From NCBI RefSeq assembly GCF_900187455.1, contig NZ_FYDX01000026.1:1-64000 (forward strand): a DNA stretch of 64,000 nucleotides, given 5' to 3'. Positions 36,223-45,521 of the stretch are shown here, in pieces. The DNA comes from Pseudomonas sp. Irchel 3E13. GTDB lineage: Bacteria > Pseudomonadota > Gammaproteobacteria > Pseudomonadales > Pseudomonadaceae. Below the pieces are notes generated by a model. That model searched no databases. It saw only the letters and a program-made list of their open reading frames with translations, and was not told where the DNA came from. A program made the position numbers and the translations under genes. Within the stretch, counting starts at the first letter, position 1. Each line of letters opens with the position of its first letter.

Positions 36223-38205
36223 ATGTCTCGACCTCGCGCCCGAATTGCCTCGCAGCTCGGTATCGCCCTTGCCGCCGTGCTGGCCGTGGTGATTACCGGC
36301 AGCACCCTGTTCGCCCTGCGCTCCCTCGACCACGCCAACCTGATCACCCGTCAGGAACACTTGGCCAGCGAAGCGCGGTTGTTGGCCGACCAGCTCAACA
36401 CCTTCCACAGCACCCTGCGTGAAAGCACCCAGCGCCTCGCCGGCCTGTTCGAACAGCGCTTCAAGAGCGGCCTCAGCGTGCAGGCCGGTACGTCGATTCC
36501 GGTGGCCGGGGTCGCGACGCCGGGCCTGTTCCTCGACGGTCAGGCGCTGAATAACGACTTCAGCGAAGTGGACGAATTCCGCAACCTGACCGCCGGCGCC
36601 GCCACCGTGTTCGTGCGCAGCGGCGACGACTTCGTGCGCATCAGCACCTCGCTGACCAAGCAGGACGGCAGCCGCGCCATCGGCACCCTGCTGGACCGCC
36701 AGCACCCGGCCTACGCCCGCCTCATGGCCGGGCAAGCCTACGTCGGCCGCGCGCTGCTGTTCGAGCGCTCGTACATGACCCAGTACACCCCGGTGCGCGA
36801 CAGCGCCGGGCAAGTGATCGCCGTGCTGTTTGTCGGCTTCGACTACACGGACGCGCAGAACGCCCAGTTCGCCAACCTCAAGCGCTTCCGCATCGGCCAG
36901 ACCGGCTCGCTGGCGCTGCTCGACGATCAGCAGCGCTGGCTGGTGGCGCCGGCCGGGGCGACCGCCAACGAGTCGGCCGCGCAACTGGGCGATGTGGTCG
37001 CACACCCTGGCGAGGGGCGCTTCTGGAATGACGGCAGCGAGGCGCTGTACAGCGTTGCCGCGCCGTTCGCCGATGGCCCGTGGACCGTGCTGGCGAGCAT
37101 GCCCGAGGCGGAAATTCGCGCGGTGACCTGGAGCGTCGGCATACGCCTGGCCATCGGCAGCCTGCTGTCGATGCTGCTGGCGGTGGGCGCCACGCTCTGG
37201 CTGCTGCGGCGCAAGCTGCGCCCGCTGAGCGATCTGGTGCATCAGGCCGAAGCCCTCGGCGATGGCGATCTGAATGTGCGTTTGAAGGTGACTAGCCAGG
37301 ATGAAATCGGCCAGCTCGCGCAGAGCTTCAACCAGATGGGCGAAGCGCTGGCGAGCATGGTTCTGCGGATTCGCGAGGCCGCGCAGCAGGTCGGCAACCG
37401 TGCCCACGCCCTGGCCGATTTGTCGTCCGGCGCCTGCGACGGCATGGAACAGCAGTCCGGCGAGATCAACAGCATGGCCGGCGCGGTGGAAGAGTTCAGC
37501 GCCACCTCGATGAACATCGCCGACAGCATGGGCAGCACTGAGCGCATGGCTCAGGACAACGCCCAGCAGACCCGCATCGGTCGTTCATCGATGGAGGACG
37601 CTTCGTCGTCCCTGCAACAGATTGCCGGCGCGTTGGGTGACACCGCCAAGGTCATCGACATCCTCGGCGCCCGCTCCCAGGAAATCGGCGGCATTGTCGG
37701 GGTGATCACCTCGATTGCCGAACAGACCAACCTGTTGGCGCTCAATGCCGCCATCGAAGCCGCGCGGGCTGGCGAGCAGGGCCGCGGCTTTGCCGTGGTT
37801 GCCGACGAAGTGCGCAGCCTCGCGGCGCGCACCCGCAAGGCCACCGATGAAATCTCGGTGATGATCGACAGCGTGCAACAGCAGACTGGCAACGCCATCA
37901 GCACCATGGAGCAGGGCAATCGCCTGATGCAGGAAGGTCTGGAACGGAATGTCCGGGTGGCCGAGGCGCTGATGCGAATCGACGAGCAGAGCCGCAGTGC
38001 CGGCGAGCAATTCGCCGCCATCACCACCGCAACCCAGGAACAGAGCGCCACGGCCACGTTGCTCAGCAGCAACCTGCAGAGCATTGCGCTGGCCAACAGT
38101 GAACAGCGGGAAGTGGCGAGCAACCTTGCGGCGACGGCGCGCGAGCTGGAGGGTTTGGCGGGGCAGTTGCGGGAGGAAGTGGGGCGGTTTCGGGTCGGGC
38201 GTTGA
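36223..38205 (+). CDS. Methyl-accepting chemotaxis protein with periplasmic double-Cache sensor
   Basis: 660 residues. A first membrane helix (about 10-35), a Cache3/Cache2-type sensor to about 300 (VFVRSGDDFVRISTSLTKQDG, YMTQYTPVRDSAGQVIAVLF), a second helix (IRLAIGSLLSMLLAVGATLW), HAMP (PLSDLVHQAEALGDGDLNVR) and the MCP signalling hairpin with the invariant tip AEQTNLLALNAAIEAARAGE. GCGRGFAVVA-type conserved residues follow. ATG 36223 has CAGGAG upstream. The ligand is unknown; Cache sensors of this class often bind small organic acids. Confidence 0.92.
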   Translation: MSRPRARIASQLGIALAAVLAVVITGSTLFALRSLDHANLITRQEHLASEARLLADQLNTFHSTLRESTQRLAGLFEQRFKSGLSVQAGTSIPVAGVATPGLFLDGQALNNDFSEVDEFRNLTAGAATVFVRSGDDFVRISTSLTKQDGSRAIGTLLDRQHPAYARLMAGQAYVGRALLFERSYMTQYTPVRDSAGQVIAVLFVGFDYTDAQNAQFANLKRFRIGQTGSLALLDDQQRWLVAPAGATANESAAQLGDVVAHPGEGRFWNDGSEALYSVAAPFADGPWTVLASMPEAEIRAVTWSVGIRLAIGSLLSMLLAVGATLWLLRRKLRPLSDLVHQAEALGDGDLNVRLKVTSQDEIGQLAQSFNQMGEALASMVLRIREAAQQVGNRAHALADLSSGACDGMEQQSGEINSMAGAVEEFSATSMNIADSMGSTERMAQDNAQQTRIGRSSMEDASSSLQQIAGALGDTAKVIDILGARSQEIGGIVGVITSIAEQTNLLALNAAIEAARAGEQGRGFAVVADEVRSLAARTRKATDEISVMIDSVQQQTGNAISTMEQGNRLMQEGLERNVRVAEALMRIDEQSRSAGEQFAAITTATQEQSATATLLSSNLQSIALANSEQREVASNLAATARELEGLAGQLREEVGRFRVGR

Positions 38206-38232
38206 CTAGAGATTGGGGCCACTTCGTGCCCC

Positions 38233-38311
38233 TTCGCGAGCAAGCTCGCTCCTACAGGGTTTTGATCCGGTGTGCGCCGGTGACCTGTAGGAGCGAGCTT
38301 GCTCGCGAAGC
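38233..38311. repeat. REP doublet (inverted pair) between the chemoreceptor and hglS
   Basis: CGCGAGCAAGCTCGCTCCTA near 38235 is repeated in inverse orientation as TAGGAGCGAGCTTGCTCGCG (38287-38307) with a spacer of about 30 bases. Convergent 3' ends flank it, so it may also help end or protect transcripts. Confidence 0.9.
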
Positions 38312-38314
38312 ACT

Positions 38315-39697
38315 TCAGACATGCAACATCAACGCCTCAGCACAAGCCGCAAGCGACCGCCGCTCACTCTCCGCATACAACTCCAGTTCGTCCTGCACCC
38401 GCCGCCCCAGCGCGTCCTCGAACGCGTCGCGGTTGGCATTGCTGCCATATTCCGCCTGACCGTCATCCCCAAGGTTGGACTGGAAGATCCCCGCCGCGCT
38501 GACCGGCAGAAAGTCCTCGTACACCAGCGCCTCATAGTGGATATGCCCGGCCTCGATCAGCGCCTCCAGGCCGGTCGGCCGCTGCGCTGAATCCCGCGCG
38601 GCGAGGCCCTTTTCCGTCGGGAAATAACGGAAATACGCCAGGCCCTGCTCGCGCATCTGCCGCAGGTCGTCCGGGAACGCGCGGAACTGCTCGGCCAGCA
38701 GGCTCATGTAGCGGTTGGCATTGCTTTCGGCCGGCGCGCCGCCCAAGGCGTCGCGGGTGGCGTCGAGCAGTTGGTCGTAGAGCTGGCGCCCTTTCGGCGT
38801 CAGCGCCGCGCCGCGCTGTTCGATTTCTCCGAAGCGCGCGGTGTGGCTGCCCTCGGCGTCACTGAAGGCGATGGTCTCCTGCAACGCCTTGAAGCTGGTC
38901 TGCCGCAGCAGGATCGGATGGCGCCGGGTGGGCGGGCCTTCGATCACCGCCTTGGGCGGAATCCCCGCGGCCGGCATGCCGAGCTGGATCGCGTCGATAT
39001 CCAGGGTGCGCGGGGTCAGGTGATTGATATGCGGGCCTTTGAACGCCACCACATCGGCGATCAAACGGTGCTGGTCGTGCAGTTGCGTGTACTGCTCGGC
39101 GGTCACCGTCGCCTCATGGTGCCAGCGGAAGGTGTGCAGGGCTTCGTTGACGAACGCGCTGGCATCCTCGTCATTAAGGCCGCCATCGCGCTCGCTTTGT
39201 TCGATCAGTTGCAGCGCGCGCGGGGTGAAGATCTGCCGCTGTTCGAGGATCGAGCGGGCCAGCTCGCGCAGGGCCGGATCGTCGATCAGTTCCAGGCGCA
39301 GCAGCGAGGTGAAGACCCGGAACGGGCTGATATGCAGCGACTGTTCATGCACCGGGCGAAACGCCGTGGAATGCACCGGCACGCCCGCCGGGCTGAGGTC
39401 GTAATAACCCACGGGCTGCATGCCCATGACCGCGAACAGGCGGCCGATGGTGGCCAACTCTTCCGCCGTGCCGACGCGGATGGCGCCGTGGCGCTCCTGG
39501 TCGAGGCGTTCGATTTCGCCGGTCCAGCGCAGGGCCTCGGCGACTTCCGGCCGGCTGGCCATCACCTGTCGATTGACCTCGCTCACCAGCGTCAGCAGCG
39601 TGCCGTAGAGCGGGACTTCCTGCTTGTACATAAGCGACATGGCGGTGGAGAACCGTGCGCGGATGTGGTCCGGGCTGACGAAATCTTGAGCGGGCAT
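38315..39697 (-). CDS. hglS: 2-oxoadipate dioxygenase/decarboxylase HglS (DUF1338)
   Basis: 460 residues from ATG 39697. The VOC-like DUF1338 enzyme converts 2-oxoadipate to D-2-hydroxyglutarate with O2 and Fe(II), the last committed step of the D-lysine/2-aminoadipate branch in P. putida. The motif QERHGAIRVG places His70 and Arg74 at the positions reported for the metal ligand and substrate arginine of P. putida HglS. The neighbouring lysR, amaB and amaA are in the same order as PP_5259-PP_5257. I trimmed 22 residues from the longer open frame to the conserved start. Confidence 0.92.
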   Translation of the reverse strand: MPAQDFVSPDHIRARFSTAMSLMYKQEVPLYGTLLTLVSEVNRQVMASRPEVAEALRWTGEIERLDQERHGAIRVGTAEELATIGRLFAVMGMQPVGYYDLSPAGVPVHSTAFRPVHEQSLHISPFRVFTSLLRLELIDDPALRELARSILEQRQIFTPRALQLIEQSERDGGLNDEDASAFVNEALHTFRWHHEATVTAEQYTQLHDQHRLIADVVAFKGPHINHLTPRTLDIDAIQLGMPAAGIPPKAVIEGPPTRRHPILLRQTSFKALQETIAFSDAEGSHTARFGEIEQRGAALTPKGRQLYDQLLDATRDALGGAPAESNANRYMSLLAEQFRAFPDDLRQMREQGLAYFRYFPTEKGLAARDSAQRPTGLEALIEAGHIHYEALVYEDFLPVSAAGIFQSNLGDDGQAEYGSNANRDAFEDALGRRVQDELELYAESERRSLAACAEALMLHV

Positions 39698-39795
39698 CGC
39701 AAGCTTCCTGGTGAGTAATCGGGGCACTGATACATGAAAGCGAGGAATGCTGTTCGACTTCAAGCGAAAAAAAGTCGAGCAGTCATTCCGTCAAT

Positions 39796-40695
39796 TCAGG
39801 ACCTATCGTTCGCGACTTGCTGATTGATCCAGTCCACCAGGCAGCGCACCTTCGGCACCTCGGCGGCGTGCTCGGAAAACGCCAGGAAGTGCGCGCCGTT
39901 GCTACGCATGCGATGCGGCCACGCCACCACCAGTTTGCCCTCGGCCAACTCGGTCTGCGCCAGGTAACTCGGCACCAGCGCCACGCCGCAGCCGGCCTGG
40001 GCGGCGCTCAGGCACATATGAAAGGTGTCGAAGCGCGGGCCGTGATAGCTGTTGGCCGAGTGCAGGCCCTGTTCGAGAAACCATTCGTGCCAGGCTTCCG
40101 GGCGGGTGGTGCTTTGCAGCAGCACCAGGTCGCCCAGCTCGCTGGCGTCATTTAGCGTGCGGCCCTGCAACAGCTCCGGCGCGCACACCGGCAGCACGTC
40201 CTCGCCGAACAGCTCGATGCAGGTCGCCCCCGGCCAGGTGCCCTGGCCATAGAAAAACACCACGTCGGCCTTGGCCTGGAGCAGGGCGAAGGGCTCCATT
40301 TCATTGCGGATATCCAGGTGGATGTTCGGGTGGCGCTTGCCGAAGCCCTTCAGGTGCGGGATCAGCCAGCGCACGCCGAAGCTGGGCTGGGTGGCGACCT
40401 TGAGCACTTCGGTCTGCTCGCCGTACGACAGGATGTAGCGGCTGGACATGTCCACCTGGGTGAGGATCTTGTTCACCTCCGCCAGGTACAACGCGCCGGC
40501 CGGCGTCAGTTGCAGGCGCCGGCGGATACGCAGGAACAGATGATGGCGGAGCATTTCTTCCAGTTGCGCCACCTGCTTGCTCACCGCGCTCTGGGTCAGG
40601 TGCAGTTCCTCGGCGGCGCGGGTGAAGCTCAGGTGCCGGGCGGCGGCTTCGAAGCACTGCAAGGCGGCCATCGATGGCACCAGACGTTTGGACAT
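39796..40695 (-). CDS. LysR-family regulator of the lysine catabolism block
   Basis: 299 residues. The HTH is FEAAARHLSFTRAAEELHLTQSAVSKQVAQLEE and the effector domain continues to the end. ATG 40695 chosen because the LysR N-terminus MSKRLVPSMAAL fits. It is divergent from amaB and followed by hglS on the same strand. By position it should control amaB/amaA and hglS in response to a lysine-derived intermediate, an inference from synteny. Confidence 0.88.
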   Translation of the reverse strand: MSKRLVPSMAALQCFEAAARHLSFTRAAEELHLTQSAVSKQVAQLEEMLRHHLFLRIRRRLQLTPAGALYLAEVNKILTQVDMSSRYILSYGEQTEVLKVATQPSFGVRWLIPHLKGFGKRHPNIHLDIRNEMEPFALLQAKADVVFFYGQGTWPGATCIELFGEDVLPVCAPELLQGRTLNDASELGDLVLLQSTTRPEAWHEWFLEQGLHSANSYHGPRFDTFHMCLSAAQAGCGVALVPSYLAQTELAEGKLVVAWPHRMRSNGAHFLAFSEHAAEVPKVRCLVDWINQQVANDRS

Positions 40696-40771
40696 GGCAG
40701 CGGCTCCTGGCCGAAAGGTCATTACCTGGCGGAATGATGTACGGAATAAAGGTCGTTTGTTGCGCCAGAGT

Positions 40772-40790
40772 GATCGGATTAATACTGATC
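40772..40790. promoter_or_regulatory. Imperfect palindrome in the lysR-amaB divergent promoter, possible LysR site
   Basis: GATCGGATTAATACTGATC sits about 45 bases before amaB and 77 before lysR. The outer GATC arms and central ATTAAT are symmetric. It does not fit the T-N11-A rule cleanly. Confidence 0.3.
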
Positions 40791-40833
40791 CCCACAACGA
40801 TTACAACCTCTCACCGCCTTGCAGGAGAACAAC

Positions 40834-42324
40834 ATGGTTGATGGATTGCTTGACCGCCTGGGTGTCCCGGCCAGCGCCTATACCCACGGCAACCATCCGG
40901 TTCACACCCCCATCGACGGCAGCGTGATCGCCTCGGTGCACCTGGAGCCGGCCGCCGCGGTCAGCGCAAAGATCGACCAGGCCCAGCAGGCCTTCCTGGC
41001 CTGGCGCAATGTGCCGGCGCCGCGTCGCGGTGAGCTGGTGCGCCTGTTTGGTGAAATCCTCCGCGAGTACAAGGCGCAACTGGGCGAACTGGTGTCGGTG
41101 GAAGCCGGCAAGATCACCCAGGAAGGCCTGGGCGAAGTGCAGGAAATGATCGACATCTGCGACTTCGCCGTCGGCCTGTCGCGCCAGCTCTACGGCCTGA
41201 CCATCGCCTCCGAGCGTTCGGGCCACCACATGCGTGAGAGCTGGCATCCGCTGGGCGTGGTGGGGGTGATCAGCGCCTTCAACTTCCCGGTCGCGGTCTG
41301 GGCCTGGAACACCACCCTGGCGCTGGTCTGCGGCAACGCCGTGGTCTGGAAGCCTTCCGAGAAAACCCCGCTGACCGCGCTGGCCTGCCAGGCGCTGTTC
41401 GAAAAAGCCCTGGCCGCCTTCGGCGATGCGCCGCAAGGCCTGAGCCAGGTGATCATCGGTGACCGCGACGCTGGCCAGGCGCTGGTGGACGACCCGCGCG
41501 TGCCGCTGGTCAGCGCCACCGGCAGCACCCGCATGGGCCGCGAAGTCGGGCCGCGAGTGGCGGCGCGTTTTGGTCGCAGCATCCTCGAACTGGGCGGCAA
41601 CAACGCCATGATCCTCGCCCCCAGCGCCGACCTCGACCTCGCCGTGCGCGCCGTGCTGTTCAGCGCCGTCGGCACCGCTGGCCAGCGCTGCACCACCCTG
41701 CGCCGGGTGATCGTGCACCGCTCGGTCAAGGATGAAGTGGTGGCGCGGGTCAAATCCGCCTACGGCAAAGTGCGTATCGGTGATCCGCGCGAAGGCAACC
41801 TGATTGGCCCGCTGATCGACAAGGCGTCGTTCCAGTCCATGCAGGACGCCCTGGCCCGCGCCCGTGATGAAGGCGGCCAGGTGTTCGGCGGCGAGCGTCA
41901 ACTGGCCGAGCAGTATCCGAATGCCTATTACGTGGCGCCGGCGATTGTCGAAATGCCGGGGCAGACCGAGGTGGTGCGCCATGAAACCTTCGCGCCGATT
42001 CTCTATGTGCTGACCTACGATGACTTCGACGAAGCCCTGCGCCTGAACAACGAAGTGCCACAGGGGCTTTCGTCCTGCATCTTCACCACTGATTTGCGCG
42101 AGGCCGAGCGTTTCCAGAGTGCCGCGGGCAGCGACTGCGGGATTGCCAACGTCAACATCGGCACCAGCGGTGCGGAGATTGGCGGGGCGTTTGGTGGTGA
42201 GAAGGAAACTGGCGGTGGTCGTGAGTCGGGGTCGGATAGCTGGAAGGCTTACATGCGCCGGCAGACCAACACCGTGAACTATTCCCGGGAGCTGCCGTTG
42301 GCGCAGGGGATCGTGTTCGACTGA
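40834..42324 (+). CDS. amaB: L-piperidine-6-carboxylate (2-aminoadipate semialdehyde) dehydrogenase AmaB
   Basis: 496 residues, ALDH7 family. The catalytic glutamate is in SILELGGNNAMIL, the cysteine nucleophile in GTAGQRCTTLRR, and the NAD-binding N-terminal part has VGVISAFNFPVAVWAWN. It oxidises piperidine-6-carboxylate to 2-aminoadipate. ATG 40834 has GCAGGAG at the right distance. It is followed, after a REP doublet, by amaA in the same direction. Confidence 0.93.
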   Translation: MVDGLLDRLGVPASAYTHGNHPVHTPIDGSVIASVHLEPAAAVSAKIDQAQQAFLAWRNVPAPRRGELVRLFGEILREYKAQLGELVSVEAGKITQEGLGEVQEMIDICDFAVGLSRQLYGLTIASERSGHHMRESWHPLGVVGVISAFNFPVAVWAWNTTLALVCGNAVVWKPSEKTPLTALACQALFEKALAAFGDAPQGLSQVIIGDRDAGQALVDDPRVPLVSATGSTRMGREVGPRVAARFGRSILELGGNNAMILAPSADLDLAVRAVLFSAVGTAGQRCTTLRRVIVHRSVKDEVVARVKSAYGKVRIGDPREGNLIGPLIDKASFQSMQDALARARDEGGQVFGGERQLAEQYPNAYYVAPAIVEMPGQTEVVRHETFAPILYVLTYDDFDEALRLNNEVPQGLSSCIFTTDLREAERFQSAAGSDCGIANVNIGTSGAEIGGAFGGEKETGGGRESGSDSWKAYMRRQTNTVNYSRELPLAQGIVFD

Positions 42325-42332
42325 CTGACGTC

Positions 42333-42387
42333 ATCGCGAGCAAGCTCGCTCCTACAACAACTGTAGGCGCGAGCTCACTCGCGAGAA
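42333..42387. repeat. REP doublet between amaB and amaA
   Basis: TCGCGAGCAAGCTCGCTCCT (from 42333) is inverted imperfectly as AGGCGCGAGCTCACTCGCGA (42365-42385). It lies inside a gene pair that is otherwise expected to be co-transcribed. Confidence 0.85.
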
Positions 42388-42425
42388 GGCCCTAAAAATG
42401 ACATGACCACCGCCGGAGCCAGGCC

Positions 42426-43712
42426 ATGCCCGAACTGCGTCAACAATGCTTGTGGGAATACGTCACCCCGCCCGCGGCGCCCGCTGCGGCATTGGCGGCC
42501 GAGGTCAAGGCCGATGTCTGTGTGATCGGTGGCGGCATCACCGGTCTCTCGGCGGCGCTGCACTTGCTCGAACAGGGCAAGTCGGTGGTGCTGCTGGAAG
42601 CCAGCGTCATCGGCCACGGCGGTTCCGGGCGCAATGTCGGGCTGGTCAACGCCGGCACCTGGATTCGCCCCGATGACGTCGAGGCCACCCTCGGCCAGCA
42701 ACAGGGCAGCCGCCTGAACACGCTGCTGGGCGAAGCCCCGGCGGAAGTGTTCGCCTTGATCGAGCGCCTCGGCATCGACTGCCAGGCGCGTAACGAAGGC
42801 ACGCTGCACATGGCCCACAACGCCACCGGCGTGGCCGACCTGCAAGCCCGTCACGAACAATGGACCCGCCGCGGCGCCGACGTCGAACTGCTCACCGGCG
42901 CCCGCTGCGAGGACTACTGCGGCACCGACAAGATTTCCGCCGCGCTGCTCGACCGCCGCGCCGGCACCATCAACCCCATGGCCTACACCCGCGGCCTGGC
43001 CGAGGCGGTCACCCGCCTCGGCGGCAGGATTTATCCACAGTCCCCGGTGCAAGGACTGGCGCGCAACGGCAGCGGCTGGCAGGTGAAAACCGCCAAAGGC
43101 GCCGTCAGCGCCGAGAAAGTGGTGATCTCTACCGGCGCCTACACCGAAGGCGACTGGACCGACCTGCAGCGCCACTTTTTCCGTGGCTATTACTATCAGG
43201 TCGCCTCGGCGCCGCTGCACGGCGCCGCCGCCGATAACGTGCTGAAACACGGCCAAGGCTCCTGGGATACTCGCACCGTGCTCAGCAGCATCCGCCGCGA
43301 CGACCAGGGCCGCCTGCTGCTCGGCAGCCTCGGCCGGGTCGACAACAAACCGGCATGGTTCGTCCGCAGTTGGGCCGACCGCATCCAGAGCCACTACTTC
43401 CCGCAACTGGGCAAGGTCGAGTGGGAAATGCACTGGACCGGCTGCATCGACTTCACCCCCGACCACCTGATGCGCCTGTTCGAGCCAGCGCCGGGCATCG
43501 TCGCCGTGACCGGCTACAACGGTCGCGGCAACACCACCGGCACGGTGATCGGCAAGGCGTTCGCGCAGTTCCTGCTGCAGGATGATCCGGACGCGCTGCC
43601 GATTGCGTTCTCACCCATGAAGCCGGTGGCGGTGCCCGCGCTGCGGACCGGTTTCTATGAAACCGGGTTCTCGCTGTATCACGCCGGGCAGTGCCTTCGC
43701 GTGGTGCTTTAG
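42426..43712 (+). CDS. amaA: FAD-dependent L-pipecolate oxidase AmaA
   Basis: 428 residues of the DAO family. The dinucleotide fold is DVCVIGGGITGLSAALHLLE, followed by GHGGSGRNVGLVNAG (FAD contact) and a C-terminal TGYNGRGNTTGTVIGKAFA. In P. putida AmaA oxidises L-pipecolate to piperidine-6-carboxylate, feeding AmaB. Start ATG 42426 follows GGAGCCAG. Its stop overlaps the stop of the convergent channel gene by four bases. Confidence 0.9.
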   Translation: MPELRQQCLWEYVTPPAAPAAALAAEVKADVCVIGGGITGLSAALHLLEQGKSVVLLEASVIGHGGSGRNVGLVNAGTWIRPDDVEATLGQQQGSRLNTLLGEAPAEVFALIERLGIDCQARNEGTLHMAHNATGVADLQARHEQWTRRGADVELLTGARCEDYCGTDKISAALLDRRAGTINPMAYTRGLAEAVTRLGGRIYPQSPVQGLARNGSGWQVKTAKGAVSAEKVVISTGAYTEGDWTDLQRHFFRGYYYQVASAPLHGAAADNVLKHGQGSWDTRTVLSSIRRDDQGRLLLGSLGRVDNKPAWFVRSWADRIQSHYFPQLGKVEWEMHWTGCIDFTPDHLMRLFEPAPGIVAVTGYNGRGNTTGTVIGKAFAQFLLQDDPDALPIAFSPMKPVAVPALRTGFYETGFSLYHAGQCLRVVL

Positions 43713-45139
43713 GCCTTCTTGAGCCAGTTGAGGAAACCGCCTTTCTTGATCACGGCGGGTTTCTGCAAAACCAACGACTGGCTGTTCTGCTCGCGCACGT
43801 GCTGCAGCTTGCTCAGTGCAGCCTTCACCTCGTCGCGTTTCTCCAGGCAGTCGCGCACCTCGGCCTTGTCGATGCGATAGAGCAGGCAACTGGTCAGCGT
43901 GCGGAATTCGGCGTTGGAGGCGTCGCCGTCCAGCAGCCCTTCGACGCCCAGCACTTCGCCCGGGCCCATGCGCCCGGCTTCCAGTAGCCGCTCACCGTCG
44001 TGGACCGCCGCCGACACCACGCCGGTGCCAATCACCAATACATGCTCGGAAGCCTGATCGAGGCCGAGGATCACCTGATCGGCCGGGTATTCGATGGCGA
44101 TCATGCGCTGGCTCAGGCTGTCTTTTTCCTCGCTGCTCAGGGCACGGAAGATCCGCACATCCTCCAGCAGGCTGCGCTGGCGGCTCCACGGGCGGGGCTG
44201 GCTGTCGCCATTCCAGATGACGCCGGCAGCGACGAGGTGACGGTGGGCGAGGTCGAACATCTGGTTGCGCACCGGGTTCTTCTGGTCCATTGAACTGACG
44301 AAGCCGCTGGCCTCGTACTCCACCGATTCCAGGGTCGAAGCCTTGATCGTCGCCTTCGGCTTGGGCGTGGTCAGCAGCGCGCTGCTGCCTTGCAGGGTCT
44401 TTTCCAGCGCGTCCAGCACCTTGCGCGGTCGCACACTGGCCGGCACCACCACGGTAATGGACACGCCGTGAACATCGTTGGGCCGGCTGAAATTGAGCAG
44501 CTTGGCCTTGGCCGCCACCGAGTTGGGGATCACCGCCATGCTGCCGTTGCCGGTGAGCAGGCGAGTGGCGCGCCAGTCGATATCGATCACCCGGCCTTCG
44601 GTGCCGTCGATGCTGATCCAGTCATCGATCTGATAGGGCCGAGTGGTGTTCAGCACGATGCCGGAGAACACATCGCTCAGCGTGCTTTGCAGCGCCAGGC
44701 CGATGACGATCGCCATCACCCCGGACGTCGCCAGCAGGCCCTTGACCGGCAACTGCATCACATAGGCCGCGGCGGCGACGATCGCCACCAGGAAAATCAC
44801 CGCGCCCACCACATCCTGCAACAGCCGTCCGGTGTGCCCGCTGCGGGCAATCAGCAACAGGCCGATCACCACCGTCAACGTCCGCGCGGCGAACAGCCAC
44901 CAGACAATTTCCAGCACCGTCGCCAGCAGATTGCGCGCGACATCCTCGGGCCAGGGCGGCGGCTGCAGCGGGCTGATCCCGGCGCTCAGCAGCACCCCGG
45001 TAAACAGCAGGAACGCCACTACCCGCGCGGCGATGCGCCAGTTGCGCTTCTCGAGGGGAATTGCGCGCCACAGCAGCAGATCGAGCCCGAGCAGGAAAAT
45101 GCCGAGCAGAAGAGGGTAGTCCTGGAGGAGTGCGGGCAT
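43709..45139 (-). CDS. Small-conductance mechanosensitive channel with a C-terminal cyclic-nucleotide-binding-like domain
   Basis: 476 residues. Four or five N-terminal membrane helices, the MscS pore helix (LLATSGVMAIVIGLALQSTLSDVFSG), the beta domain (DDWISIDGTEGRVIDIDWRATRL) and cytoplasmic vestibule are followed at about 330-440 by a cNMP-like beta roll (IALGL...VLVIGTGVVSAAVHDGERLLEAGRMGPGEVLG). Such MscS-CNMP fusions (bCNG family) are known; ligand gating is not always retained. ATG 45139 chosen because PALLQDYPLLLGIFLLG begins the first helix. Confidence 0.88.
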   Translation of the reverse strand: MPALLQDYPLLLGIFLLGLDLLLWRAIPLEKRNWRIAARVVAFLLFTGVLLSAGISPLQPPPWPEDVARNLLATVLEIVWWLFAARTLTVVIGLLLIARSGHTGRLLQDVVGAVIFLVAIVAAAAYVMQLPVKGLLATSGVMAIVIGLALQSTLSDVFSGIVLNTTRPYQIDDWISIDGTEGRVIDIDWRATRLLTGNGSMAVIPNSVAAKAKLLNFSRPNDVHGVSITVVVPASVRPRKVLDALEKTLQGSSALLTTPKPKATIKASTLESVEYEASGFVSSMDQKNPVRNQMFDLAHRHLVAAGVIWNGDSQPRPWSRQRSLLEDVRIFRALSSEEKDSLSQRMIAIEYPADQVILGLDQASEHVLVIGTGVVSAAVHDGERLLEAGRMGPGEVLGVEGLLDGDASNAEFRTLTSCLLYRIDKAEVRDCLEKRDEVKAALSKLQHVREQNSQSLVLQKPAVIKKGGFLNWLKKA

Positions 45140-45392
45140 GGAGTTCTCTGGCGTGGTGGGCGCTGATGGTTTCAACTGTTATTCGAAACAATAGATTTCA
45201 CAATGCCTTGTAGCCGTTTTCTGTAGGGCTCTTCTGAATCATACTCCGCGGCCTGTTGCTCTGTTGCGCCCGCCTGGGTGGCTGCTTAGGCTCCGAGCGT
45301 CGCTGATTTTCAGTGATCGGGTGTCGCAGCCCAGAGCATAGCCAGAACCTCATTTCAGATCGCGGGTCGCCTTTGGTCCGTGTGTCCCTGTT

Positions 45393-45521
45393 ATGGCGGT
45401 TGTGCGCGGGGCACCTTCGGGTGCGCCGGTTCCTATGCCCGGTCTGCGAACCCGCGTACAGCTGCCACCCCATCCGTTTCGCAGCGCCATGGCGGCAGCT
45501 CCATTGCATAGGAGTTGCAAG
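45393..45521 (+). other. Structured leader with in-frame extension upstream of the DUF6124-like gene
   Basis: The 382-base gap 45140-45521 has two parts. 45140-45392 should contain the divergent promoters. 45393-45521 holds a UUCG hairpin (GCACC TTCG GGTGC, 45411-45424) and a longer stem AGCTGCC (45460-45466) with GGCAGCT (45493-45499). CTCC next to that stem can alternatively pair with GGAG, the ribosome site of the gene. The two pairings compete, as in a riboregulator. A reading frame from ATG 45393 continues without a stop into the gene. I recall very similar leaders before such genes in other Pseudomonas genomes; this needs checking. Confidence 0.45.
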
